From NCBI GenBank assembly GCA_902491535.1, contig CABUHS010000022.1, positions 1 through 46,421 on the forward strand: a DNA stretch of 46,421 nt. Direction: 5' to 3'. The notes under the pieces were generated by a model, which was not told the DNA's origin, made no database searches, and was given only the letters and a program-made list of their open reading frames with translations. The position numbers were made by a program, and so were the translations under genes. The DNA is from an uncultured Eubacteriales bacterium. Its GTDB lineage: Bacteria > Bacillota > Clostridia > Oscillospirales > CAG-272. Shown here one piece after another: positions 23,143-30,816 of the stretch. The first letter of the stretch is position 1. Every line of letters starts with the position of its first letter.

Positions 23143-24018
23143 TTACACCTTTTCCTGTATCTTCTTACCCATAATGCCGGTAGGCTTGATAAGAAGAATT
23201 ATTATGAGAATCACAAATGCGAACGCGTCGGTCAGATTTCCGACTCCGACTCCGTTAAGATAATAGCGGCTGGTCTGCTCAATGATTCCGAGCAGGATTC
23301 CGCCGATCATAGCGCCGGGAACCGAACCTATACCGCCGAATACCGCAGCGGTAAACGCCTTTATACCGGGCATCGAGCCTGAATATGCGCCGATCTGTCC
23401 GTAGGTACCGAGGTACAGAAAGCCTGCGACTCCGGCGAGCGCCGAGCCGATAGCAAAGGTAAGCGAGATCGTCGAGTTAACGTTTATACCCATGAGCTGC
23501 GCCGCGTCCTTATCCTCGGATACCGCGAGCATCGCCTTGCCCTGCTTTGAATATTTCATGAACAGGGAAAGAGCTATCATTATTATAAGCGCCGCAGTGA
23601 TGTTTACGATTGCCGAACCCTTTACAATACCGACACTGAAATCGAGCGCCTTGACGGTATAGCTCTTATTTGCCGTACCGAAGGTTAGCAGCGCGATATT
23701 CTGGAGAAGATAGCTTACTCCGATCGCCGTTATAAGAACTGCAAGCGAGCTTGCGCGGCGGAGCGGCTTGTACGCGACCTTTTCGATCGTGATTCCGAGT
23801 ACCGTACAAACTACGACCGATACAACGACTGCGACCGCAGGATTTGCCGTCACGTTTGACATGATCTCGTATGTAGCTATGCCGCCGATCATGATAACGT
23901 CGCCGTGCGCAAAATTAAGCATCTTTGCAATTCCGTACACCATCGTGTACCCGAGCGCTATCAGAGCGTACATGCTTCCGAGGCTTATTCCGTTGATAAG
24001 CAAGGATAGAAATTCCAT
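23143..24018 (-). CDS. livH: Branched-chain amino-acid ABC transporter permease LivH
   Basis: Membrane subunit, 291 residues, with about 8 hydrophobic segments. Signatures are GISLGSMYALIALGYTMVYG at the N terminus, LNFAHGDVIMIGG, and the coupling segment AVSEDKDAAQLMGINV, ending in LLIKPTGIMGKKI. Start 24018 is preceded by AGAGGT and yields the usual MEFLSLLINGI start; upstream in-frame codons to 24117 have no ribosome binding site. A 257-bp gap separates it from livK. Confidence 0.94.
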   Translation of the reverse strand: MEFLSLLINGISLGSMYALIALGYTMVYGIAKMLNFAHGDVIMIGGIATYEIMSNVTANPAVAVVVSVVVCTVLGITIEKVAYKPLRRASSLAVLITAIGVSYLLQNIALLTFGTANKSYTVKALDFSVGIVKGSAIVNITAALIIMIALSLFMKYSKQGKAMLAVSEDKDAAQLMGINVNSTISLTFAIGSALAGVAGFLYLGTYGQIGAYSGSMPGIKAFTAAVFGGIGSVPGAMIGGILLGIIEQTSRYYLNGVGVGNLTDAFAFVILIIILLIKPTGIMGKKIQEKV

Positions 24019-24275
24019 ACTGTACCTCTTTCTTGTTGATCCATAAGTTTTGTTATATCCGAAAGCTTTCGGACATATGGCGGAGCAGATATCTTTTCGC
24101 GTGATCTGCACTCCCATATATCCGGAAGCGCATACGGAGCGCCGCAGCGCGGCGTTTCCTTCGTATGTGATCCGAAAAACCGGAATAAAATCTTATACCG
24201 GACCGTTAAGCTCATATTCCAAAGCAACTTCGGGATATGCTCCGCCGCAAGCGGCGGTTGCCTTACCGGATAAAA
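24019..24275 (-). other. livK-livH spacer
   Basis: No gene is seen in these 257 bases. Small inverted repeats are present (CCGCCGC/GCGGCGG at about 24242-24257, and CCGG...CCGG at about 24180-24203). In comparable operons a hairpin after the binding-protein gene reduces expression of downstream genes; that role is inferred here, because no T run follows. Confidence 0.35.
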
Positions 24276-25439
24276 TCAGTTGAGCGCCTTATAGCTGCCG
24301 CCCTCGATGTACATAGCCTTTGCGTCCTTGGTAGGCTCGCCTGCGGCATTCCATGTCATCTTGCCTGTTACACCGTCAACGGTGATCTGGGGCATAGCTT
24401 CAACGAGCTTGTCGCAAAGCTCAGACGCGCTGATGGAAGCGTCTTTAACTCCTGCCTTTTCGAGAGCCGCCTTAACAGTGTATACTGCGTCGTAAGCGTC
24501 TGCTGCGAACTGGTTCGGGATCTCGTCATTATATGCAGCCTTGTAAGCAGCAGTGAATTTCTGAGACTTTTCATCTGCGGAGTCAGCTGCGAAAGGTGTG
24601 AGGAGCATTACGCCCTCTGCCATATTGCTGTCCTTTCCGAGCTGACCGATAACGCCGTCAAGACCGTCGCATCCGAAGAACTTAACGTCAAGACCCTGTG
24701 CATTTGCTTCCTTAAGGATCATAGAAGCAGCTTCATAGTAGATCGGAAGGAATACGAGATCTGCGCCGGAAGCCTTTACAGCCTGAACCTGCGTTGAAAA
24801 ATCGGTATCTCCGTCTGTAAATGTCTGCTCGGAAACGATCTCAAAGTTTACATCGGTAATGCTCTTAAAGCTGGAGAGCAGTCCTGTGGAATAAACTGTT
24901 GTCGAATCGTAGATAACAGCAACCTTTTTTGCAAGATTCTTTTCGCTGATGTACTTTGCGGAAGCCGCTCCCTGGTCGGGATCGGAGAAGCAGATGCGGA
25001 ATGCATTCTTCGGCTTGATGCACTCTACTGCGGAGCCTGAGGGTGTGAGCAGGAACATGTTGTCCTTTTCAGCCTCTACCGCAACCGCCTGGCAGGGTGT
25101 GCTTGTTACCGTTCCGATAAGAAGCTTTGCGCCGTTGTCCTTGATCGTGTTATACGCTTCAAGAGCAAGGTTTGTGGTATTTGCGTCGTCCTGATAGTCA
25201 AGCTCAAGCTTCATACCGTTTACGCCGCCTGCCTCATTGATCTCTTTGATCGCAAGCTCAGCGCCGTTTTTGACCGCCGTTCCGTAGGTAGCGGCAGTTC
25301 CGGTGATCGGTCCGATAGCGCCGATCTTCAAAGCGCCTTCGCTGTCCTTTTCAGAACATGAACCGAGTACCGATGCACTTGCAAGCACAGTTGCAGAAGC
25401 AAGTGCGCAGGCAAATACTCTTTTGAATTTGCTATTCAT
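24276..25439 (-). CDS. livK: Branched-chain amino-acid binding lipoprotein LivK
   Basis: Extracellular substrate-binding lipoprotein, 387 residues. The signal peptide ends in the lipobox VLGSC (Cys28). The type I periplasmic-binding fold follows: LKIGAIGPITGTAATYGTAVKNGAE, ELDYQDDANT, a LIGTVTS segment, VAVIYDST, and FAADAYDAVYTV near the end. These are the usual Leu/Ile/Val or related amino-acid receptor motifs. GAGGAAAAA precedes the ATG. Exact ligand specificity cannot be read from the sequence. Confidence 0.94.
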   Translation of the reverse strand: MNSKFKRVFACALASATVLASASVLGSCSEKDSEGALKIGAIGPITGTAATYGTAVKNGAELAIKEINEAGGVNGMKLELDYQDDANTTNLALEAYNTIKDNGAKLLIGTVTSTPCQAVAVEAEKDNMFLLTPSGSAVECIKPKNAFRICFSDPDQGAASAKYISEKNLAKKVAVIYDSTTVYSTGLLSSFKSITDVNFEIVSEQTFTDGDTDFSTQVQAVKASGADLVFLPIYYEAASMILKEANAQGLDVKFFGCDGLDGVIGQLGKDSNMAEGVMLLTPFAADSADEKSQKFTAAYKAAYNDEIPNQFAADAYDAVYTVKAALEKAGVKDASISASELCDKLVEAMPQITVDGVTGKMTWNAAGEPTKDAKAMYIEGGSYKALN

Positions 25440-25497
25440 TTTTTCCTCTTTCCGGCCGGCTGTTTGATCCGACCTGTTATTTTATATTAAATAAAAA

Positions 25498-25526
25498 GCA
25501 TTTTCGTTCTCAGTGCCGAAAATGCT
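25498..25526 (-). terminator. Terminator upstream of livK
   Basis: On the minus strand, AGCATTTTCG pairs with CGAAAATGCT and is followed by TTTTTATTT. It would end transcription of the small membrane-protein gene, or act in the livK leader if the livK promoter lies above it. Confidence 0.6.
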
Positions 25527-25554
25527 CAATATTTACGATGAATCGCATCTGCTT

Positions 25555-25890
25555 TTACAGACATTTTTCACATTTTAAAATATTCGGGCATTTACGGCGG
25601 TCTTTGCGTATTCCGACCGCTCCGGATATAAGACGTATAATACCGGTTATCCCGGCAGAAATCTTTTTCACGGCTGCGGTAATAAGAATAAAGATTCCGC
25701 GGACGAAAACAAAAAACGGCACTGCCAATGCGAAAACAGTACCGGAAACAGATATATTCTTATCCTTTGAGCCGAAGCGATGAAAGCCACTTCCGCACTG
25801 ACGCGCGCCTGTGCGCGCAAAAGAAGCAGGCATGCGGCACATGTCTTTATTCATACACATATTGCTGTCTGATGCTGCTCTGCGCTTCAT
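25555..25890 (-). CDS. Small predicted membrane protein
   Basis: A 111-residue protein not recognised by family. It has a polar, Cys/Met-rich N-terminal part, two adjacent hydrophobic stretches (about 49-70 and 75-95, beginning VSGTVFALAVPFFVFV), and a basic, cysteine-containing end (KCPNILKCEKC). A ribosome binding site, AAAGGAAG, lies upstream of the ATG, and a terminator lies 30 bp past the stop. Both support a real gene. Bases 25891-26040 show nothing. Confidence 0.45.
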   Translation of the reverse strand: MKRRAASDSNMCMNKDMCRMPASFARTGARQCGSGFHRFGSKDKNISVSGTVFALAVPFFVFVRGIFILITAAVKKISAGITGIIRLISGAVGIRKDRRKCPNILKCEKCL

Positions 25891-26040
25891 TATGCGGTGC
25901 TTCCTTTCGCCCGGAATTTCTATGCTGCGGTATTAAATGCAACTTTACGCTCAGTATACCATATTTTAATTGTTATGTCAATGTTTTTTCGCATTTATTT
26001 TACATTTTTTGTTTGGGCGAAAGTCCGGAACTTTTTATGG

Positions 26041-27120
26041 TCAGTCTCCAAACCAATTATCGGAACTGTCGGCGGAATATCCGTCCGCGATCATGCGAAG
26101 CGATTCTTCACGGTCTTCTGCGAACATATCGCGGTAAATTTCCGATCGGTGAGCCTGAGTATTTTCTGCCGCGCGCACGATCTCATCGCTCAAAACGGCT
26201 TTTCTCACCGAATTATCTACACTAAAATACTGAACCGTAAATTCTTCTTCGTCAGATCCTCTGCACGAAATTACATAATACTGAGCATTAAAGCTTCGGT
26301 TCAGAGTCTTTAACAGCTCCGTCGGGATCCTCTCACGGTATATGAATGATTTCATTATAACGTCGGCGCTGTCGTAAAAAGTCATCTTCCACTCGGACGG
26401 AGATCTTACGAATTTGATATCCGCATCACGGTTTCCGTCTGCTCCGCATATTAACCATTCGGCGGAAAACAGAGAGTTTGTGCGGATGACATAGCGGCTG
26501 ATATTATTGCTTATATCGCCGATGCGTTTTTCGCCGTATGCTTTTGCCGGTTCAAACTCCGTGAAATTCTTTTTTTCGACAAGTACATCGCTGAAGCTGT
26601 AAAGCCTTAGCTGAAAGCGGTGAAATTCGGTCAGGCTGGTGGCATAACAAGAGTACAGATTATCTGTCATATCTTTTATGCGCTTTTCAAAGCCGCCGTT
26701 CATCACGGGGACGCGGTTTATAAGAAGCTTATAAAATTCGCGGCGGTGCATATCAATAATGAAGTCGATAAGCTCGGCGGCTGTCGGATACTCGCCTTTA
26801 TGCGGCGTATGGCTGAGAATAAATTTATCCGACGCGAGCGTTTCCGCCGAATATTTTTCAAGCTCGCGGATAAATTCTTTGTTTGTACAGCCGCATACCG
26901 CTCCGATATTTTCGAGTATGAATGCCGAATCAAGACGTTCATACGAGTATTCCGCCGCCCTCACAAGAACGGTTGCACCGCGCTTGTAATATGTTCTCAG
27001 CGTCGGAATCGGATATTCCGCGCCTTTTCGGGCATATGACGGACGGCCGTGATATACCGTTGCACCTATCATTACGTGCAGATATTTACCTACAACTGTT
27101 TTTACGCTGTAGTCGATCAT
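26041..27120 (-). CDS. Protein of unknown function with conserved-looking architecture
   Basis: A 359-residue soluble protein without a recognised domain. The start MIDYSVKTVVGKYLHVMIGA is supported by AAGGAGAA 7 nt upstream. It has no signal peptide or membrane segment. The N-terminal 70 residues contain beta-strand-like runs (TVLVRAAEYSYERLD). The middle is helical and rich in Phe/Tyr/Arg. The C-terminal region (about 250-359) alternates strands and ends acidic. A duplicate of its first 23 codons plus leader lies at 28841-28980. Function is unknown. Confidence 0.7.
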   Translation of the reverse strand: MIDYSVKTVVGKYLHVMIGATVYHGRPSYARKGAEYPIPTLRTYYKRGATVLVRAAEYSYERLDSAFILENIGAVCGCTNKEFIRELEKYSAETLASDKFILSHTPHKGEYPTAAELIDFIIDMHRREFYKLLINRVPVMNGGFEKRIKDMTDNLYSCYATSLTEFHRFQLRLYSFSDVLVEKKNFTEFEPAKAYGEKRIGDISNNISRYVIRTNSLFSAEWLICGADGNRDADIKFVRSPSEWKMTFYDSADVIMKSFIYRERIPTELLKTLNRSFNAQYYVISCRGSDEEEFTVQYFSVDNSVRKAVLSDEIVRAAENTQAHRSEIYRDMFAEDREESLRMIADGYSADSSDNWFGD

Positions 27121-27170
27121 AATGTGTTCTCCTTTTTTATTTGTTTGTGTGCAGTCCTGCACCTGCTGAC

Positions 27171-27206
27171 GTACAAAAAAAGGCGGCAGACAAAAGTCTG
27201 CCGCTT
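27171..27206 (-). terminator. Hairpin with T run above the unknown gene
   Basis: On the minus strand, GCGGCAGAC pairs with GTCTGCCGC and is followed by seven T. It sits about 50 nt before the start codon of the 26041-27120 gene, so it could be an attenuator or end a transcript from the spacer above. Confidence 0.55.
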
Positions 27207-27401
27207 TATACTTAGTTTACTCTGCGATCTGCAAAGTAAACTAATAAGCTAAACCCCCGGATAAATACGAAGCGGGAGCGGGAACACAGGATCGTGAACT
27301 TATCGCGCCGATACGGTGCAAAAACTGAGGCAACAGATTTTGCCCGGACATATCAGACGCGGCGTGCCGAAGTGTTTTGCTTTGACGGACACTACGTTGT
27401 C

Positions 27402-27567
27402 CTACACCTTGCGATAACGAAGTTTTCGCATACCGAGCGGCTGCGCCGCCCACCTTCCCCTCGCGGGGAAGGATTTGAAGTTGTGCTTGAAAGGGCATGC
27501 TTCCCACACGGGGAAGCTGTCGCTGAATAGCGACTTAACACGATAACAACGCTATCGTGAGGTGTAG
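27402..27567. mobile_element. MITE-like element, second copy
   Basis: Inverted ends CTACACCTTGCGATAACG (27402-27419) and its near-complement at 27550-27567. Internal CCTTCCCC/GGGGAAGG and CTTCCC/GGGAAG hairpins match the element at 6141-6301. No protein is encoded. Confidence 0.55.
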
Positions 27568-27738
27568 CCTGCGTTTGCAAGCGTTAAACAAAAGACTTCC
27601 GGCCTTGCACATTTGTTCACAACACTTTATCTTTGATTTCAAGACTGTAAAGCTTACAGCGCACTCTGAGTAAATCCGAAAGCCGATACACGCAAATATA
27701 TAACGAAAAAGGTATTATTATATCCTAAAAAACACGTG

Positions 27739-27800
27739 TTGACTTTTCGGAGAAAATATGATTTCATAGTCCCGCCGCGGAAGTAACTAATATATTGTTC
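27739..27800 (+). repeat. Truncated copy of the promoter and 5' end of the 27.9-kb RNA
   Basis: TTGACTTTTCGGAGAAAATATG is repeated here and at 27886-27907. It is followed here by TTTCAT (27762-27767) instead of TATCAT, and then by GCGGAAGTAACTA versus GCAGAAGTGACTTA. After this the similarity ends, so the two loop-bearing hairpins are missing. It is a decayed paralogue of the RNA gene. Confidence 0.5.
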
Positions 27801-27885
27801 CTGACTTATCTGTGCTTGAGAAAGGAATTAACTATGCGTAATGTTCCGCCGCTGTGTTTTTTCTCTGAGTCAGACGGAACCCCGC

Positions 27886-27914
27886 TTGACTTTTCGGAGA
27901 AAATATGTTATCAT
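27886..27914 (+). promoter_or_regulatory. Promoter of structured RNA A
   Basis: TTGACT (27886-27891), 17 nt, TATCAT (27909-27914). The predicted start at about 27920 coincides with the first base of the outer stem. Confidence 0.65.
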
Positions 27915-27918
27915 ATTC

Positions 27919-28056
27919 TTTACCGCAGAAGTGACTTAGGTGTTGTGTCGAGCAACCCTGAGTTCGGACATAAGGGATTGGCCTCCCTTATGCTCCGCTG
28001 CGGCTCTTACTTTATCCGTGAGATCGCTCCGTAAATTAAAGAGATCCCGCGGTAAA
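27919..28056 (+). ncRNA. Candidate structured small RNA A
   Basis: The outer stem TTTACCGC/GCGGTAAA (27919-27926 with 28049-28056), or alternatively CCGCAG/CTGCGG with 27998-28003, encloses two hairpins. Hairpin one is GTTG/CAAC with loop TGTCGAG (27946-27952). Hairpin two is CATAAGGG/CCCTTATG with loop ATTGGCCT (27977-27984). Both loops are identical in RNA B 400 bp downstream, while all stems differ and still pair. No protein is likely: a 79-codon frame across it has no conserved features. The family was not recognised. Confidence 0.6.
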
Positions 28057-28308
28057 AGCGAATACAGTCTTTTAATAATATTCTATTGTCATTTTTTCAG
28101 TACAACGCCTGCCGTATGTACTGCCGCTTGGATCTGACATTAAAGGTTCACATCCTTTAATTTGAATTAAAAAATACCGGACAGATGTGCGCACAAAAAA
28201 ACACATCTGTCCGGTTCTCAACAAGAATCAAACGGAAGTTCACCCGAAATCCAATAACTTTCACATACTTATTTAAAAAAGTTTATTCGGCAAAATATTG
28301 TAAACCTC

Positions 28309-28337
28309 TTGAAAATATCAGAAAAATATGATATAAT
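28309..28337 (+). promoter_or_regulatory. Promoter of structured RNA B
   Basis: TTGAAA (28309-28314), 17 nt, TATAAT (28332-28337). The expected start is at about 28344, immediately before the closing stem. Confidence 0.75.
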
Positions 28338-28344
28338 CTCAGTT

Positions 28345-28448
28345 ACAATGTCGACGCCGGAATTCCGGTGGGTGTTTATGTGTGTCGAGCACATAGATAT
28401 CAGGAAATGTTGAATTGGCCTTTCAGCATTTCTGCCGACATTGTTTTT
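28345..28448 (+). ncRNA. Candidate structured small RNA B with built-in terminator
   Basis: ACAATGTCG (28345-28353) pairs with CGACATTGT (28436-28444) and is followed by TTTTT, so the closing stem can itself terminate an RNA of about 104 nt. Inside are GCCGG-AATT-CCGG, then TATGTG/CACATA with loop TGTCGAG (28383-28389), then a 10-11 bp stem with loop ATTGGCCT (28414-28421). The last two loops equal those of RNA A. It stands alone in non-coding DNA, which suggests a trans-acting RNA rather than a leader. Confidence 0.65.
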
Positions 28449-28559
28449 CGTCTCGCCGGAAAGACTCGGTATTCAATTGACTATATTTTACCACACTTGT
28501 CGGAACGTGTCAAGAGATTTTGAAAAAAAGTTTTTGTATTTTAAGAATAACGGACGCTG

Positions 28560-28650
28560 TGCGTCCTACACCTCGCGATAACGAAGTTTTCGCATATCGA
28601 GCGGCTACGCCGCCCACTTTTTCCCCAAAGGTGCGACTGAATTTTTCCTT
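28560..28650. mobile_element. Partial MITE-like element, third copy
   Basis: TCCTACACCTCGCGATAACG, AAGTTTTCGCATA and GAGCGGCTACGCCGCCCAC match the left half of the element at 27402. The right end is absent. Confidence 0.5.
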
Positions 28651-28744
28651 TAATAAATTCGTACACGCACCTTTCGAAATCATATTTGCTTTGCAAATAT
28701 GATTTCCAGATTCGGGAAAAATGAAAGGGGGAAAGCTCACTTCT

Positions 28745-28835
28745 TGCGACTTACGTCGCGCCGATAGTAAAAGCTCATCTTTTATGACGGCTTACGTCAA
28801 ACTCATAGTCAAAACGGAGGTCATAATGACCGACC
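28745..28835 (-). repeat. Dispersed hairpin repeat, opposite-strand copy
   Basis: On the minus strand this reads GGTCGGTCATTATGACC, CCGTTTTGACTATG, TTGACGTAAGCCGTCATAAAA and GCGACGTAAGTCGC. It is the same order as bases 88-140, with compensated stem changes around the TAAG loop. Confidence 0.55.
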
Positions 28836-28840
28836 GCCGT

Positions 28841-28980
28841 GATATACCGTTGCGCCTATCATTACATGCAGATATTTACCTACAACTGTTTTTACGCTGT
28901 AGTCGATCATAATGTGTTCTCCTTTTTTATTTGTTTGTGTGCAGTCCTGCACCTGCTAACGTACAAAAAAGGCGGCAGAC
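28841..28980 (-). pseudogene. Duplicated leader and first 23 codons of the 26041-27120 gene
   Basis: Nearly identical to 27051-27191 (offset about 1790; two or three base changes and one lost A). It includes the ribosome binding site and the start codon at 28910. The copy stops on the left in a dispersed repeat. On the right it stops in the middle of the GCGGCAGAC hairpin. It can encode only a fragment. Confidence 0.8.
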
Positions 28981-28986
28981 ATTTGA

Positions 28987-29010
28987 TATGCACCCCAAAA
29001 GTTAGACACT
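28987..29010. mobile_element. Possible IS3-family end remnant
   Basis: ATGCACCCCAAAAGTTAGACAC resembles terminal inverted repeats of IS3-group elements in Firmicutes. It abuts the breakpoint of the duplicated gene fragment. No transposase or second end is present. The match is from memory of consensus ends. Confidence 0.3.
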
Positions 29011-29027
29011 TTTAGAATTACATTCTC

Positions 29028-29087
29028 TTGACAGCGGAAAAATTATATGATATAATACATTTAACAATTAAGTTAATTGTTAAATGT
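29028..29087 (+). promoter_or_regulatory. Promoter with 31-bp palindromic operator of the SdpR/SdpI-like operon
   Basis: A perfect TTGACA (29028-29033), 17 nt, TATAAT (29051-29056). A palindrome starts at the next base: ACATTTAACAATTAA and its complement around a central G (29057-29087). It covers the transcription start, as expected for autorepression by the ArsR-type protein encoded first. Confidence 0.8.
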
Positions 29088-29111
29088 GAGCATATGAAAG
29101 GAGTTTGGAAA

Positions 29112-29396
29112 ATGGGTATGCAGCAAACGCTTCGCGCTTTGGCCGATCCGATACGGAGAGACATATTAAATATGCTGAAAAACGGAAGGATGTCAGCCGG
29201 AGAGATTACAGAACGTTTTAATGTGACTGCCGCTGCAATCTCAAGGCATTTGTCAGTTTTAAAGGAGGCTGATCTCATATCAGACAGCAGAGAAGGAAAA
29301 TTTATTTTTTACGAACTGAATACATCGGTTCTTGAAGAAATTATGTTATGGATTTCGGAACTAAAAGGAGGAAATACCGATGATGAAACAAAATAA
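29112..29396 (+). CDS. ArsR-family autorepressor, SdpR-like
   Basis: Winged-helix repressor of 94 residues: LRALADPIRRDILNMLKNGR, then the recognition helix region VTAAAISRHLSVLKEADLI, then the wing REGKFIFYELN. No metal-binding cysteines are present, which fits the SdpR/YvaV-like branch rather than metal sensors. ATG 29112 follows AAAGGAG at 9 nt; upstream in-frame starts overlap the promoter. It overlaps the SdpI-like gene by 17 nt. The pair probably senses an antimicrobial peptide through the membrane partner (known for B. subtilis SdpRI; inferred here). Confidence 0.88.
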   Translation: MGMQQTLRALADPIRRDILNMLKNGRMSAGEITERFNVTAAAISRHLSVLKEADLISDSREGKFIFYELNTSVLEEIMLWISELKGGNTDDETK

Positions 29397-30021
29397 AGTT
29401 AAATTTATAGTTACAACTTTTGTTAATCTGCTTCCGATGCTTATAGGCATTATACTTTGGCAAAAGCTTCCCGATACTTTGGCAATACATTTCGGAGCCG
29501 ATAATTCTGCAAACGGATGGGGCAGTAAAATGTTTACTGTTTTTGGGATGCCGCTTATAATTACGGCGCTCCATATACTTTGTATTACTGTCACGGCGCT
29601 TGATCCGAGAAAAAATAATATCGGAAAAAGGCTTATCGGAATGTCGTACTGGATTATTCCGATAATATCGCTTTTGCTTTATACTGTTGTTTATTCTGTA
29701 GCTTTAGGTTATAAAATTAATGTAGTAATGGTATGCCATATATTTTTAGGAATATTGTTTATTGTACTCGGAAATCTTTTGCCTAAGGTAAAACAGAACA
29801 GTACACTCGGAATCAGGATTCCGTGGACTCTTAAAGATTCCGAGAACTGGAACCGTACACACCGTATTGCAGGGTGGAGTATGGCCATAGGAGGAGTGGC
29901 TGCAATTGCGACCGCGTTTATAAGTAATTTGTATGTAATGCTGATTATCCTCATTATATCTCTTGTAATTCCTATGGTATACTCGTATTGCTTTTATAAA
30001 CGGAATTCTTCCGGTAAATAA
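29380..30021 (+). CDS. SdpI/YhfL-like immunity membrane protein
   Basis: Integral membrane protein of 213 residues with about six hydrophobic segments. An N-terminal DUF1648-like segment contains PDTLAIHFGADNSANGWG, followed by the SdpI domain with GNLLPKVKQNSTLGIRIPWT, LKDSENWNRTHRIAGW and the closing helices. In B. subtilis SdpI gives immunity to the cannibalism toxin SDP and sequesters its repressor at the membrane. No toxin gene (sdpABC) is seen here, so it may be a defensive orphan. Two adjacent ATG codons are possible starts. Confidence 0.88.
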   Translation: MMKQNKVKFIVTTFVNLLPMLIGIILWQKLPDTLAIHFGADNSANGWGSKMFTVFGMPLIITALHILCITVTALDPRKNNIGKRLIGMSYWIIPIISLLLYTVVYSVALGYKINVVMVCHIFLGILFIVLGNLLPKVKQNSTLGIRIPWTLKDSENWNRTHRIAGWSMAIGGVAAIATAFISNLYVMLIILIISLVIPMVYSYCFYKRNSSGK

Positions 30022-30116
30022 GAATTATAAAGACTTTTCAGCTGTACCTGAAAAGCGAGAGGAATCCTTCTTTTACAAGCTGGATCCCTCTCTTTTGTAT
30101 TGTTTGGTTTAATTGC

Positions 30117-30800
30117 TCAGATGTCTGAATACGGTATCTCAAATATATCCCATGGGAAAATTTTCGGGGGAATGGATTTTACATCAATAGATTTTTGGGT
30201 GAACGGATGTGTAAAATTGATACGGAAGCTCCACAGCGCTGTTTTGCATTTCTTTTCGGAACTGCCGTAACGGCTGTCGCCTATCAGCGGCATTTTGCGT
30301 GAGGCAAACTGTACGCGTATCTGATGTGTTCTTCCGGTATGAAGCCTGATCTGAGCCAGTGAAACGGCAGAATACTCTCCGGGTTTATTTTCATATTCTT
30401 CGGAACAAAGTAATCTATATTCGAGAGAAGCTTCTTTAACGCCCTTTCTCGGCTTGTTTACAACGAAGCTTTTGTTTTTTCTCTTGTCACGGAAAAGCAG
30501 ATCATTAAATGTTCCGGACGGTTCTTCAGGGATTCCTGTTACTGTTGCAAGATATTCTTTCGAGAATTCATGATTTTGAATCATTGTAGATATGCGCGAA
30601 GCCGCCGCAGAAGTTTTGGCAATTACCATTACTCCGCCCGTATCGCGGTCTAACCTGTGTACAAGTAAGTATTGATTTCCTGTTTGCGCATAGATCATAG
30701 ACAGTATATCGTTACCGCTGCCGTCGGCTTCGGAAAGAACTCCCGGAGGTTTTTCACATATAATAAAAAACTTATCTTCGAAAAGGATATTTATATTCAT
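30117..30800 (-). CDS. RluA-family rRNA/tRNA pseudouridine synthase
   Basis: RNA-modifying enzyme, 227 residues, without an S4 domain. The catalytic motif HRLDRDTGGVMVIAKT has Asp51. LHTGRTHQIRVQFA and PLIGDSRYG follow in standard order. The substrate position (23S rRNA or tRNA) cannot be told from sequence. Start 30800 is supported by GGAG 6 nt upstream. It lies 16 nt after the lacZ stop and is probably carried on the same transcript. Confidence 0.92.
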   Translation of the reverse strand: MNINILFEDKFFIICEKPPGVLSEADGSGNDILSMIYAQTGNQYLLVHRLDRDTGGVMVIAKTSAAASRISTMIQNHEFSKEYLATVTGIPEEPSGTFNDLLFRDKRKNKSFVVNKPRKGVKEASLEYRLLCSEEYENKPGEYSAVSLAQIRLHTGRTHQIRVQFASRKMPLIGDSRYGSSEKKCKTALWSFRINFTHPFTQKSIDVKSIPPKIFPWDIFEIPYSDI

Positions 30801-30816
30801 ATTTGCTCCGATGCGA

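Noticed and set aside
27795..28034. 79-codon open frame on the plus strand
   Set aside because: It overlaps the RNA A promoter and hairpins, has no domain, and its composition follows the RNA structure; the RNA explanation fits better.
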